64,000 nucleotides of DNA, taken from assembly GCA_036971475.1 (NCBI GenBank), contig JBAIZL010000003.1:86916042-86980041 (forward strand), given 5' to 3'. The notes under the pieces are model-generated. The model had not been told where the DNA came from. It searched no databases and saw only the letters and a list, made by a program, of their open reading frames with translations. Shown here piece by piece: positions 34,708 through 47,707 of the stretch (positions are counted from its first letter, which is position 1; the number at the start of each line of letters is the position of its first letter). This DNA comes from Prosapia bicincta. Its lineage: Eukaryota; Arthropoda; Insecta; Hemiptera; Cercopidae. A program made the translations under genes and the position numbers.

Positions 34708-36065
34708 AAAGGGAAAATTATAGTAAAACTTTTCGATACCTAACCAAACATCGTAATTCTAAGAAACATTAAACAAAATCGTGGTAACTACAAGGAAAAA
34801 GTTATCTCAGTTACTCAAAAATTCTTTAATTGAAATAATAATTAATAATTTTAATTCATAAACAACAAGATGGCGTTAAAAAATAAAATAAAACGTTTTT
34901 TTTCCCAAATTACTCATTCTTTCCTAATAATTGATTATTAATAAGCCATGCACTTTGAAGGTCAGCATCCAGTACCAGAAGGGCTGTTTGCTTGCTAACT
35001 TGAACTGAGATAAGTGGGTGTAACATTATATTAAATGTAGGGGCGATATAAGGCTGTTTAGCTTCCCTGAGACAAGCTGTAACAGTATAATTCCGAAGGA
35101 AGTAAGCCTTTGAAGAGTGCGTGATAATGTGATACTTATTGGTGTAATAAGGCAGTTCTGAAAGTAAATGGTTGATTTATGCTTCATATGAACGCTTCAA
35201 CGTTTTACGAGGTAGTAAAATATACTTTGCGTAAATAGTGTATTTACCTGTCCGCGTTTGTACAGAACTATTCTAAACGTCATATAAGGTTGAGCCAAAT
35301 CAGAAACAGACAGAAAAGAATTGTTTCTTTACATAAAAGTTTCTATTCTGTTAAAGGTAGATTAATCAGGTGTTTTCGCTACATTAAGTAAATTATAAGT
35401 TTTCTTTTTTTGTTTACAACAAAAATTAAAATTAGAAAGGTATTTGAAAGTCGGCAGAGTGGGGGAACGGTTTGGGCTGCGTTGCCTTTTCGTCACTCTG
35501 TTTTTCACGTTTATCATTTGGGAAGGCTGAAGAGGAAACGTAATGTCAGGGGGGGGGGGTAACAAGTGTACTGACAAATGTGTCATGGCTGCAATACGGT
35601 CCCTGATGTTTTCAAAATCTCTTCGATCTCGACTGGCTAGATATCTTAAATTTTTATTGTAGTGTTATTGCCACGTTTAAGATACCACAGCTTGACACAG
35701 TTGTAAATGTGACATTTTTCAAGTGTCTGGCCCATTACAACATGTATTACCTGTTTTGCTCATAATGACAGTATATTCATTGTTCGCTCCTATGACCCTA
35801 TTTGTCATCTGACAGAAGGTTAACGTGGGTGCCACAAAACTGTCAGAAAGGCATCAAACTTCCGATACAAAGTAACAAAAATTATTGGAAAAATTACTAC
35901 AGGCCGAAACATTCTGGTGAAGTAACATCACGAGGGACACACACACGCGCGGACGTGCGCGACCTCAAACCTCGGTCATAATTTAGGGAGGCAGTAACCT
36001 TAGCGTCGGTACTCATATTAGTAATGCGCAGGCCTAGTGTGTTCCTCCATCATTCTTACAGTCTG
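34708..36065. other. unannotated intergenic DNA
   Basis: No gene recognised. A run of G lies near 35550. Confidence 0.5.
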
Positions 36066-36301
36066 TAAGTCGCGAGATATAGCAAGAGACTAGGCCAGCC
36101 TATGCGCAGTGGCCTACTTGACATTTAGACTGATATGGTCCTGCTTACTCAGTATCTCGCTGCTATACATACCGGTCCGCCATAACCACTGTGCCTAGAT
36201 GCAAGAGAAGGGTGGGTAGCTGCTCTGCTTCCACCTCCACTAGTCTGCTGCGAACTCACCTCGTCCGTACATCAAGTCTCTTGCTATAGCTCGTGAGTTA
36301 A
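36066..36301. mobile_element. short inverted-repeat element (MITE candidate)
   Basis: AGATATAGCAAGAGACT near 36075 is matched inversely by AGTCTCTTGCTATAGCT near 36276. The repeat extends to about 26 bp (TAAGTCGCGAG on the left, CTCGTGAGTTA on the right). The interior of about 180 bp is more GC-rich than its surroundings. Target duplication is not clear. Confidence 0.5.
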
Positions 36302-37860
36302 ACTAGTTTATAGAGAGCGCACCTGATACAGATACTTGGGAGATATGGTTTTCCATGTATGCATCCAATACGTTATTTGTCGGTTGACCAAACTAGCATT
36401 GCTACTTTTTTCCTTGTCAGCATGACCAGACATTACAGAATGTCATCGACTTTACAGATGCCTCAGCTAGCTTTTGTTTTGCATTATTTAAACGCATTTT
36501 GATACAAGCGTTATTTTTCATAATACAATTAATATATTTCAGAATAGGTGAAAATATATACATCTTCTAATATATGTTCGGATTACGAAATCGTTAGTAA
36601 GTTTTCAGCATAGATAAAGCAGCCGATAGCCGAAAGCTCTAGCCGACTCTTCAGTGTTTAATGGACAAGTGCTGTTCTAAAGGCAAATAAGAGCCTTTTT
36701 AAAAGAAATTATAATGGGCAAAGCATTAATATAGAAGTGCGGACTGGAGGGCACACCAGGCATAAATGTAGGTTAATTAAATGTCAAACACAGAGGGATA
36801 AAGTGTTGGACTGTTTACAGAGACAGTCAAGTTCAGCCACAGATGTGCGGGAGATTGCTTGTTCACAGCTTAAGTCTAATAGCCAAGATCTACTGTGATC
36901 TCCCCCATAATAAACTAACCTAAATCCTATTATAAAACTTTCTTGAAGGATTAGTCATATTTTTTTCTCTGGAGCTCTTCAAGAGTGAAGCATATATGTA
37001 AAACTTACGTTTTTGTAATGCACTTTTAGGGGAAGAGCTATAAAACAAGAGTTATTTATATCTCGTTTTACGAGTTATCAGGTACGAGGTTGAACTCGTA
37101 CGAGTTATCTCACATAAGGTAAATAACAAGTTATGTACCTTATGGCTACATATTTCTACAGAACGCGTTTAAATTTTGTTTAAAGATAACAGTGCAGTTC
37201 TAATAAGTCAACTTTAGGCACAACCTATTAGTACAATTAAAGAGTGACGACGCATTGTTTCTAGGAATAGTGTTGCAACTGTGTTCTGGAAACTGTGTGC
37301 AGACACTCCTTTAGCAACGTCACTGCCATGATGTTCGGATATACATATATACGTACATACAATAAAATGTTTTACTGCCAACAAAGAAACAAACAGTTCA
37401 CAGCTTTTAGAGTAAAGGTTCCAGGAAGAATCACACATGTTTGCAGAAGAGACTTCCTCTTTATCGGGGTCATTAAGACGTGTCATCCTATTAACACTTC
37501 TTTTGTAAGAAGGACAAGGAAAGAGTTTGGTAAGTCTAAATAAAATTATTATTGATAGCCTATATTTTGGCCCTGCCTGGCAATGGTCGCATACCTGAAG
37601 TGGACATATTATTGACGGTCATCAAAAGGTGTCTACTAGTTGAACCCTTTGTAATGCGAAGGATATAGAAGGGTAGATGGAATTAGTTAAGGTTAAGGAA
37701 AGACCATAAAAATGTGGGATATTAACTTTCAAAAAAACAATAGCTTTCAATAGAATCCTGTATTACAAAAGGCAATAATTTTTTCTTTATCCAAAATCAT
37801 GCTCACTTGGCTAACATAACTGTATTATAAACTTGAATATAATATTTAGATAATAAAACT
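36302..37860. other. unannotated intergenic DNA
   Basis: No gene recognised. Small overlapping palindromes with ACGAGTTATC phrases occur at about 37062-37110. Confidence 0.45.
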
Positions 37861-37870
37861 ATATATATAC

Positions 37871-37905
<35 letters not shown>
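37861..37905. repeat. (TA)n/(TG)n microsatellite
   Basis: A short TA run leading into about 16 TG units. Confidence 0.9.
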
Positions 37906-38048
37906 GGTTATAAAAATATATGTACATTTACAATTATTAGTTTATTTAGAAAAATGACGTTCCAATGACAATGTCATCTTCAGTGAGATATAAAATTACA
38001 AAAACATAATTATTTTATTCAATGAAAATACAGTCACATCTATATAAC

Positions 38049-38220
38049 GTGGCCACGCCCACCGGTCACATATTGTTACATCCCATCAGCATGGCTACGC
38101 CCACTAGGCTCGTATTGTTATATACCATATAAGAATGACCACGCCCACTTGTCATATGTTGTTACATCTCATGAGCATGGCTACGCCAATTGGTCTCATA
38201 TTCTTATACCCAATATTAGT
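38049..38220. repeat. 42-44 bp tandem repeat, four units
   Basis: Units start GGCCACGCCC (38051), GGCTACGCCC (38093), GACCACGCCC (38137) and GGCTACGCCA (38179). First and third, and second and fourth, are more alike, indicating an 86-bp dimer. Confidence 0.8.
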
Positions 38221-39426
38221 TCATATATTAAATATTAATATTTTGCAACTTTTTATAAATATACACGTACATTTTTTCCGTGCTCGTTAGAACAACTACA
38301 GTTATAAATAATAACCAGATATGTTTTTAAAGACAGCTAGTAGTCACACTCCCTGATTGCATTAAAATTACAAATACAGCCGATAGATACTCTTTTGGGC
38401 CAGGAGAAAAGCGTCACATACGCAACACTGCTAAACATGTTTACTTTGCAGTCTTCCAAAACTACATACATAATAACAGAAAAATATAGACATATATTAT
38501 TTCGATATAAAGCTTGTAAAACAAATCACTTAGATTTTAATAAAAAAAATGAATTTAAAAGAATTAAAGTGACCAACAAAGTAATACCGTTATAAATACT
38601 AACTAATTGTATGTGAAAATTCTGAATGCAATTGTGACCCTGTTTAAGGTTTTATTAATGCCACATTCACCTTCCTCAAACAAAGATGATCCAAAAGTCT
38701 TTTCGGACTTTCCAAAAGGAGATTAGATATTTCGGTAGCATTGGAAAAAGGTCTGCTCTTATGGCCTTCAGGACGGGATGTCCCCCTTCCCCGACAGAAG
38801 AAAAACAAAAAAGCATTGAGTTTGCTGAAGACATATCATGAATTCCCAGAGGCAGTTTCTTTGACTGGGGCTGTTCTATTCAGTTCAAATTAAACCACAG
38901 AAAATCCTTATATAATTCTATTAGACGTATTTATCTAGCGCCAAAATACGCATTCTATTGTTTATATTTATAAATGTTTTCTTAATTGTTAAACACTATA
39001 TTAATATTTTTTGTTTTTATTATTCGATTTTTTTATGGATCGCTAGTAGCGCCAAGATTTTTACGTTATTTTAGGTTATGTCTCAACCAGCTGTTTATTT
39101 ATATTTCTACAATTATTACTAAAATGAGTTTATTAAAATTATATTAATTTATATATTTTTATTCGAATTATTCAAACGAAGTTTTCCTTAGGCAAGTCTG
39201 ACACTTTTTAAGAACCGATTTCAATAAAACTGTTAAACTCGTTAAATGAAATGTGTAATCATTAAATTATTCAACATCTAGTAAATATTTCCTATTCACT
39301 GCACGCTTTTATTATTAACACTATTAATTAGATTCCATTAAAACCTGTATTAACTGCATTCCTCATTAAAGTTTCACCTTCTGTCGGCCAGTACCACTGA
39401 CTGCCACGTTTTTATATCTTAGTTTT
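38221..39426. other. unannotated AT-rich DNA
   Basis: No supported gene. A 66-codon plus frame at 38395-38595 has no motif. Confidence 0.5.
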
Positions 39427-39990
39427 GTGTTTAACATTCTTTCTTACAAAACCTCAGCTTTGCAGGCTATTACCTGTGCAATATCACAAAAAGGGCGATG
39501 TTATCACACGGTGCAAAGAAGCCCTACTCCAATATTAGCCCAGAAAAATATAGTTCTATGGATACCTGGACACTGTGGCCTTGGCTGCAGCGAGCGTCCT
39601 GACAAGCTCGCTAGAGCTGGTTGTGACCTTCCTGAAGCGGATCCCCTCTTAAGTTATCCAGTTTAGTGCAGCCTTATAAAACGGATTATTAGTCAAATGG
39701 GAAGCAGTAGCTTCGGGTAAAATGTTGGAGCTGATCGTAAGATCAACAGCCATGACCAGTAGCCTACCAAGGGACGCTGCGCTTGGTAACTTGTCATGAT
39801 AATCTTCAGAGCCATCTACACTGAATAGGCATCGAGGACTCCTCCACCTGTCCTCTCTGCCTAGAATATGAAGGCATAGCTGATTTTCTGGCCATAAACA
39901 GCCCTTTGGATCACTACCATGATGATAACACTTTGTAGGAACGGGCGATACTCTTCTGGCTGGCACGGCGTTCTGTAACAGAGTTGTCAC
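39427..39990 (+). pseudogene. decayed LINE fragment with RNase H C-terminal motif
   Basis: IVLWIPGHCGL followed by SERPDKLARAG corresponds to the WIPGHxGIxGNExADxLA segment of LINE RNase H. The asparagine-alanine pair is altered. The frame stops at 39664, and later parts continue only in pieces with many stops. It differs from the other two RNase H-bearing LINEs here and looks closest to Jockey/R1-style sequences, but the fragment is too short to classify. Confidence 0.6.
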
Positions 39991-41649
39991 GGACGGGGTT
40001 GGCTGAGTAAAATTAATTTTAAAATTAATGGTTGCCAGATGAAAGCTTTTAAGAAAGGGAGAAAATTAATTTCATTATTTTGGAGGTCACTAATAGGAAG
40101 TACTTTCTTAACCCATCGTTCACAGCTTTGTGATTTTAGTATTGCTGTGTAGTATTACAATGCTCTAAATGTAGTTAAACAAAAGGAGATGATGGCTGAA
40201 TCGTCATTCCGAAACGTTTTCTTTGACGATGAAATGACATAGCTAGGAAAGATAAATAAAGAAAGTAGGGGGCCTACTTAGGCAAAACTAAAATGTTTAC
40301 AAAGTAACAGTATGTTTTTATTCACTGGATTTTTTAGTACTAATATACTCAGATTATATTTCTTCAAATAGCCTTTTTCCACTCCTGAAATATGCACTTG
40401 CATCAGACTCTTCTGTTTAACGTTCGTTAAAGGTTTAAACTGTCTGAAATATTGTCGGGATTGTCTTGCAAATCTGTCTGTGTGCGAGACAATAAATAGA
40501 TGTATTCCGTATTGTGGCGAGTGACGTAACGAAGTGCATATGTCAGTATAAGAGTACTGCAACGACCTTGGCTGAGAACACTGTTCGGGATAGCTGTTAC
40601 AAAGCATCTCAATTAGAACGATCAGCTGATTGTTTCATTTACTTTGTGCAGACACTTTAATAACGCAAATACAAATAGCAACATGTAAAGCAGAAAATAC
40701 ACTTATAAAATAGGCCTCAGTAGGTTTTTATTAAAGTTTTGGCGAATTGTTTGTGGAAAACAATCCAATAATTACCGCACACATTTAATAATACATTTAT
40801 GATTCGGTTGGTGTGTTAATTTGTTTTTTCAACGTTAAAATGTATTTTTCAAAGAGTATGGTGTAATGGATACATCTTTCTGTTCCTCGAGATTGTCTAT
40901 GACTATGAAGCTACTTATATCTCCTTTAAATGATATTGTCTTGTCTATATTCCGTCTAGCACATGGGTTCCCAAACTAGGGGGCGTGAAGGCAAATCAGG
41001 GGGTGTGAGACCAATTGGAAAATAGTAAGATAAAATCTCATTTAGTTAAAATTTAAGTACACAATTTATCAAAATTTAAAACTAAATTTACACCTCAGAT
41101 TTTGTTTATATAGGTAATTTATAACAATAGACACCGGTTTATACCCGGATAGAGAGGAGGCTGTTGAATGTACGCGACCCTGTACACGTGATGTCATAAT
41201 ATATTTTATATATCCTACACCTTAATGCTACATATCCTTTTTTATATCTCTTCATTAATCCTTTATTCACATTCTGTTTCTAAACTTCGTAGCGATAATA
41301 ACAGCCCTGTCTTGTTGGGCGCTGTTTTTTAAATTGGAAACATAAGCATGATAAGTTATATTTTTTTCTAATGCTTTAGATATTATTTTGTTCAAGCTAA
41401 GGTATTTAGAAAAATTATTTATGCTGCAAAAGAAAATTAACTTTTTGAAGTGAATCAGTTTTTGTGTGAAAGATCCAAGAGTTGGGATCACGCTAAATTC
41501 GTTAAATAAAGTTTTTATTCAAGAATTGTTTCAATATCTATTAAAAGTTTTCTATTAACTGCGTTCCACTAAACCTGTAATAACTACTTTCTTCAAACAA
41601 GGTATTCACTTCTGTAGGTTCTCACCGACTAAGAACTTAAATTGTTCAG
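39991..41649. other. unannotated intergenic DNA
   Basis: No gene recognised. GGTTCCCAAACTAGGGGGCG near 40970 is typical of a hAT-family terminus, but no partner end is visible. Confidence 0.4.
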
Positions 41650-42180
41650 TTCCTCCCATTAGTTCACACTCTCTCTATATAGGTCTATAGTCATACAGTC
41701 TGTCTTGTTCAGATATTTAATCTTTAATAAAATACATTTTATTCATCCACTCAAATTCAAATAATTTTTTTAAAACTTGTAATGGATGACACTTGACGCG
41801 AATACAGTTTTTTTTCAAACATTATTCACACTCACCCTAATAATATTACCAGTTCACACTCACCCTATATTTATCTATATATCTTGTTCTAATTTTCAAT
41901 CGTTAGTAAAATATTTTTTATTCATTTAATCGAGTTCAAATACATTTTTTTAAAACTTGTAATGGATGACACTTGACGCGAATACAGTTTTTTTTTCAAA
42001 TATTATTCACACTCACCCTAATAATATTACCAGTTCACACTCACCCTATATTTATCTATATATCTTGTTCTAATTTTCAATCGTTAGTAAAATATTTTTT
42101 ATTCATTTAATCGAGTTCAAATACATTTTTTTAAAACTTGTAGTGGATGACACTTGATGTTGTTCCAGTTTTTTCAAATA
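41650..42180 (-). mobile_element. three tandem SINE 3' tails
   Basis: Three copies of the SINE tail lie head to tail, in the orientation of copy 1 (8231-8625). The second and third are 181 bp apart (CTTGTTCTAATTTTCAATCG at 41883 and 42064) and nearly identical. The first is more diverged. None has the tRNA-like segment. Tandem duplication after insertion is the simplest reading. Confidence 0.65.
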
Positions 42181-42959
42181 TAAATTCATTAAATTTAATT
42201 GATTAATAATAATTATTTCTCTTGATATTTTGTAATTTAGTTATGATTCAGTTATATGTTTATACATATATATATATTAATTGCAATTATTTAAGAAAAA
42301 GTAACTCGAAATTTTTTTTTGTTACCTAAGTAGGAATTACCGTATTATTTTTATTTATATTACTTGCAGTTGGGTCAAGTGTCAGTCATAAATCTATTAT
42401 TATAAGGCCTTGTTTATTGAAACGTAAATTTATATTTGAGATTTGGTGAAAAGGTTCAGGTTTATAGAGGCGATAACACGACAGTAGCCGGTTCGTCAGA
42501 GCCTTGGGTATCCAAAGACAGCAGTGACACCTGACACGGGAAACTTTAACAGCCGATAAAGAGATGTATAGTCGATAACCCCTAGTAAACCGGGTCACGA
42601 TACCAGATGTATATTGACTGCTATGTTTGGGTTGTTAATAAATACCTGACACAGTTATGAATTTTAGCCGTCCGTTCATATTGTAGTAGCAATGATTTCT
42701 TTTGGGAAGTTGAGCTGCGATCGGAAATGTTCTGGTTGAAAATGTAGTTAGACCAATATAAACAATAATTCCTGAATAAATAAAGAACTTGTAATTAACT
42801 AGGATCTGGAATAATCGCGAATATATTTATAGTATGTGTAAGAATAATATTATCTTTTACCGTGCCATGACAAAATAAGATTCTGAATACTTCTTTGAAG
42901 TGACTCTGGCCATGCCTGCCATGAATATAACACAGGTATGACACAGGTTTTGTTTTAAT
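42181..42959. other. unannotated intergenic DNA
   Basis: Nothing recognised. Confidence 0.5.
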
Positions 42960-42989
42960 CTATCACAGGATAGACACCTCTATCGAGAA

Positions 42990-42992
42990 ATA

Positions 42993-43049
<57 letters not shown>
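42990..43049. repeat. (TA)n microsatellite
   Basis: About 30 uninterrupted TA units. Confidence 0.9.
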
Positions 43050-43053
<4 letters not shown>

Positions 43054-43363
43054 TCAAATAAGTGATCCTTCCCATTCAATGCCGCAATTCTCTCCTTTTC
43101 CGAGTACCAGGGACAATGCCATATTTTCTTTTTCCATCCTTATCCTCGATTCTTTCGAAGAGGAGAAACATTTGGGAGAATCTTTCTATTCGTGGATGTC
43201 CCCATCGCCAGGGTATTTATTGCTTTCCTCAACCATTCGTATATTCAGAATCCTTTCCTATCCTCTAAAGGCGGGTAAAGTCTTGCTGGCTGATCGTCCA
43301 AAATCTACAAATAAATAGCCTAAATAAATGTCTCGTGGCTTAGAAGGTCGGTGCCTCAGGGTT

Positions 43364-45367
43364 AGTTTATGTTTGTAGGAACTTAGTTCAGCGAATGGTG
43401 AGTTTATATTTGTAGCAGCCCAGTATCACGCATGTTGAGTTTATATTTGTAGGAGCTTAGTACAACGAAAGGTGTGTTTATATTTGTAGAAGCTTAGTAC
43501 AGTAAATGGTGAGTTTATATTTGTAGAACCTTAGTACAGCGAATGGTGAGTTTATATTTGTAGCAGCCCAGTATCACGCATGTTGAGTTTATATTTGTAG
43601 CAGCCCAGTATCACGCATGTTGAGTTTATATTTGTAGGAGCTTAGTACAGCGAAAGGTGTGTTTATATTTGTAGCAGCCCAGTATCACGCATGTTGAGTT
43701 TATATTTGTAGGAACTTAGTTCAGCGAATGGTGAGTTTATATTTGTAGCAGCCCAGTATCACGCATGTTGAGTTTATATTTGTAGGAGCTTAGTACAGCG
43801 AAAGGTGTGTTTATATTTGTAGCAGCCCAGTATCACGCATGTTGAGTTTATATTTGTAGGAGCTTAGTACAGCGAAAGGTGTGTTTATATTTGTAGCAGC
43901 CCAGTATCACGCATGTTGAGTTTATATTTGTAGGAGCTTAGTACAGCGAAAGGTGTGTTTATATTTGTAGCAGCCCAGTATCACGCATGTTGAGTTTATA
44001 TTTGTAGGAGCTTAGTACAGCGAAAGGTGTGTTTATATTTGTAGCAGCCCAGTATCACGCATGTTGAGTTTATATTTGTAGGAGCTTAGTACAGCGAATG
44101 GTGAGTTTATATTTGTAGCAGCCCAGTATCACGCATGTTGAGTTTATATTTGTAAGAGCTTAGTACAGCGAAAGGTGTGTTTATATTTGTAGCAGCCCAG
44201 TATCACGCATGTTGAGTTTATATTTGTAGGAACTTAGTTCAGCGAATGGTGAGTTTATATTTGTAGCAGCCCAGTATCACGCATGTTGAGTTTATATTTG
44301 TAGGAGCTTAGTACAACGAAAGGTGTGTTTATATTTGTAGAAGCTTAGTACAGTAAATGGTGAGTTTATATTTGTAGAACCTTAGTACAGCGAATGGCGA
44401 GTTTATATTTGTAGCAGCCCAGTATCACGCATGTTGAGTTTATATTTGTAGGAGCTTAGTACAGCGAAAGGTGTGTTTATATTTGTACCAGCCCAGTATC
44501 ACGCATGTTGAGTTTATATTTGTAGGAGCTTAGTACAGCGAATGGTGAGTTTATATTTGTAGCAGCCCAGTATCACGCATGTTGAGTTTATATTTGTAGG
44601 AGCTTAGTACAGCGAATGGTGAGTTTATATTTGTAGCAGCCCAGTATCACGCATGTTGAGTTTATATTTGTATGAGCTTAGTACAGCGAAAGGTATGTTT
44701 ATATTTGTAGAAGCTTAGTACAGTTAATGGTGAATTTATATTTGTAGCAGCGTAGTACAATGAATGGTGAGTTTATATTTGTAGCAGCTTAGTACAGCGA
44801 CAGGTGAGTTTGTATTTGTAGAAGCTTAGTACAGTGAATGGTGAGTTTTTATTTGTAGCAGCCTAGTATCACGCATGTTGAGTTTATATTTGTAGGAGCT
44901 TAGTACAGCGGAAGGTGTGTCTATATTTGTAGAGTTAAGTATCGCGAATGGTGACTTTATATTTGTAGAAGCTTAGTATCACGAATTGTGAGTTTATTTT
45001 TGTAGCAGCTAAGTGTTACGAACGGTGAGTTTATATTTATAGGAGCTTAGTACCGCAAAAGGCTAGCTATTATTTGTAGGACCTTAGTACCGCGAATGGT
45101 GAGTTTGTATTTGTAGCAGCCTAGTATCACGTATATTGAGTTTATATTTGTAGAAGCTTAGTATCGCGAACGGTGACTTTGTATTTGTAGGACCATAATA
45201 CCACGAATGGTGAGTTTATATTTGTAGGAGCTTAGTTCAACGTATGATGAGTTTCTACTTGTAGCAGCTTAGTGTCGCGAATGGTGAGTTTATATTTGTA
45301 GGAGCTTAGTACAGCAAGTGGCGAGTTTATATTTGTAGGAGCTTAGTATCGCGAATAGTTAGTTTAT
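43364..45367. repeat. 37-bp minisatellite, left block, about 54 units
   Basis: Two 37-bp subtypes share the core GAGTTTATATTTGTAG. Type A continues GAGCTTAGTACAGCGAA; type B continues CAGCCCAGTATCACGCATG. In the middle they alternate strictly, giving a 74-bp dimer. A distinctive set of variants at 43381-43550 recurs at 44232-44401, exactly 851 bp (23 units) away. Toward 44700-45360 the units diverge. The Penelope-like element at 45368-47707 interrupts the array. Confidence 0.95.
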
Positions 45368-45599
45368 CCTAATTTTACACTACTTAACTAAGTGAATACG
45401 CAATTGCTTACTTGCTGACGCATTTCAAAACGATCGTTTCTTTTTCGAAGCTAACCTTCTACTAGCGGCTTCTGGCTCTTTACAAACGGTATGACAGGGT
45501 TGGATTTATGACAGGGTTGGATTTATGACAGGGTTGGATATATGACATTGGGTGAGGTGTCGGCGTCTTGTATGATGTATTTGAAAAGACTATTTATTG

Positions 45600-45905
45600 G
45601 CTTCGAAGTGTGTGTGGTCTAAGTATATTTTCCCTGTATGTTGCGTAGTGTTTGTAGATTTCATATTTTTCTAAGGTTGTTAGTTTTTTACTCTGTTTTA
45701 ATGTGTGTAGAATATTTAAATTAGTGTGTATGTCGGTATGTGTGTGTTGGGTGGTATTTAGGTGTTTTGCGTAGCTGGATTTAGGGTTTGTTTGGGTAAT
45801 GTGTTCATCGAAACGTGTATAGAATGACTTGCCGGTTTGACCTATGTAATAGTTGGGACAATCGTTGCAAGTTAATTTGTAAATACCTGAGAGTTTGTAT
45901 AAGTC
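45600..45905 (-). pseudogene. GIY-YIG endonuclease of the Penelope-like element
   Basis: Translation on the minus strand gives GIYKLTCNDCPNYYIGQTGK then SFYTRFDEH: the GIY and YIG strands, the CxxC typical of Penelope-like endonucleases, and the catalytic arginine. A later LEKYEIYKH carries the conserved glutamate. The enzyme would nick the target. The segment from the GIY motif to its stop appears open, but the link to the reverse transcriptase upstream is interrupted. The end runs into the left inverted repeat. Confidence 0.75.
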
Positions 45906-46168
45906 AGTTTCTTTTTGAAAAGGTTGTATGTTTTCTTAGCGTGTTTGTTGTTTTGTAGGATATTTGGCAATGGAGTTTTTTTAGATGTGGAGACGATTTT
46001 GTATGTGTTTTTATTGTGGTAGGTGAGGGATATGTATTTGTTATTTTTTGTGTGGTTTGTTTGAGTGGGTGTTTGATGGTGTTTATGTTTCCTGAGTATG
46101 TTGTCTATGAGTATGTGTTGGTAGCCGTTTTGTTGGGCGATGTATATAATGGTATTAAGTTCTTCGTC

Positions 46169-47528
46169 TTAGTCTTTCTGTAGCATTGGTATATTGACTA
46201 GGCGGTGTAACATATGATTAAATGCAGTGTGTTTGTGTTGTGTGGGGTGATTAGGTGTATTATGTATGACCATATTTGTAGTTGTTGGTTTTCTGTATAT
46301 TTTGAAATTGTGTCTAGTGTTGTGTTTGGTGATAGTAAGATCTAGAAAGTTTATTCTATTGTTTTCTTCTAACTCGAGAGTAAATGTGAGGTTTTGGTGC
46401 ATGGTATTAATGTAATTATGTAATTGTTTGATTTGCCTTTTGTTGCTGATGTATAATATTAAAATGTCATCTACATATCTATGGTAGTAAATTATTTTAT
46501 GTGTGTGGTTATTGTTCTGTAGAATATATTGTTCGATGTGGTGTAGGAATATTTCTGCTAGGATGCCTGAGATAGGGGAACCCATTGGGAGGCCATCTTT
46601 CTGTGTGTAGTATTTCTGTTGGTATGTGAAGTAGTTTAATGATGTGATGAGTTTGGTGAGTGTGATTATTTCATGTGTGAGTTTATGTGGCGTGTTTTTT
46701 TTTTGCTGTGAGTATATTTTGTAGTATATTCAGTGTTTTTTCTATTGGCACATTAGTGTAAAGGTTTTTTATGTCGAATGGAGTTGTGTGGTATGTGGAT
46801 GTCTTGTATTTTGTGTATGAGGTCTATGTTATTGTGTATGGATGTGTGATTGTGAAAGTTTATGTTGTCTCTGATAAGTTTGTCTATGTATTTGGCTAAT
46901 TTATGTGATGGTGCATGTGTGTGATTGATTAGTGGACGGATGGGTGTGTTTTCCTTGTGGATTTTAGGTAATGCATTTAATATGGGGGCTTGGGGTTTTG
47001 TTTGTTTATAATATTTCTTTTGTTCACTTTTCATGATTTCGGTGCATTTGTTTTAAAGAATTTTTAATTTCTGTTTGGAATTTTGGTGTGGGGTCTGATC
47101 GGAGTTCGGTTATATTGTTTTCAGTAATGAAACTGTTGACTTTCATGTCGATGTCTTGTTGGTGCATAATTACGATTGAGTTACCTTTGTCTGCTTTTAA
47201 GAAATTTAGGTTATGTTTGGTCGCGTTTTTGTATGATTGATTTAAGGGTTAAATGTTCGTTACTTATGGTAGGTTTATTGTTTAGGTTATTTATGTTAGG
47301 CATTTTATGTTTAATGTCTTGTCTAATGCATTCGTGGTGTGTCGGATCTGTGTATTGTATTGCAGTTTCAGTGTCTAAAAGGATGTTTGATATTTGTTTG
47401 GGGTTGTATTTTTTGGGGTGTAGGTTGTGTTTTAGGCCTTTGTTTAATAATGTAAAATAACCGAACTTCGAAGCCAATAGTCTTTTCAAATACATCACAC
47501 AAGACGCCGACACCTCACTCAATGTCAT
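46169..47528 (-). pseudogene. Penelope-type reverse transcriptase, frameshifted
   Basis: Three open segments in order make up the enzyme. 47528-47211 is the N-terminal domain. 47034-46753 contains ILNALPKIHKENTPIRPL, the fingers motif characteristic of Penelope-like RTs. 46585-46169 contains MGSPISGILAEIF (motif B) and YHRYVDDILILY (motif C with YVDD), then INFLDLTITK and FKIYRKPTTTNM, the thumb signature of the group. Motif A is expected between segments two and three (46753-46585) where the frame is lost, near a run of A on the minus strand at about 46695. Penelope-like RTs are related to telomerase. Confidence 0.85.
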
Positions 47529-47707
47529 AAATCCAACCCTGTCATACCGTTTGTAAAGAGCCAGAAACCGCTAGTAGGAGGTTAGCTTCGAAAAAGAAAC
47601 GATCGTTTTGAAACGCGCCAGCAAGAATGCAATTACGTATTTACTTAGTTAAGTAGTGTAAAATTAGTTTAATCAGTGAATTCAAGATTATTACATCAAG
47701 AAACTTC

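Larger units (their letters stand above)
45368..47707 (-). mobile_element. Penelope-like element inserted in the minisatellite, 2.34 kb
   Basis: The element encodes, on the minus strand, a Penelope-type reverse transcriptase followed by a GIY-YIG endonuclease. Long inverted repeats bound it: from about 45369 (CTAATTTTACACTACTTAAC) to 45616 on the left, and its inverse from about 47462 to 47675 on the right. AGTTAGTTTAT at 45357-45367 and again at 47708-47718 is a likely 11-bp target duplication; ordinary units read GTGAGTTTAT at that place. The left arm holds ATGACAGGGTTGGATTT three times in tandem, the right arm once. About 38 bp beyond the right arm are unique. Frameshifts break the coding part. 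Confidence 0.85.

Noticed and set aside
36605..36645. Hammerhead-like trace (TAGATAAAG, GATAGCCGAAAGCTC)
   Set aside because: GAAA plus AGCT plus C fits the pattern, but the core box and stem II are not convincing.
40190..40235. Hammerhead-like trace (GAGATGATGG, GTCATTCCGAAACGTT)
   Set aside because: GAAAC and ACGT are present, but the core does not align and stem II is only four pairs in the wrong place.
40965..41000. hAT-like terminus GGTTCCCAAACT
   Set aside because: Only one end is visible and there is no target duplication, so no element can be drawn.
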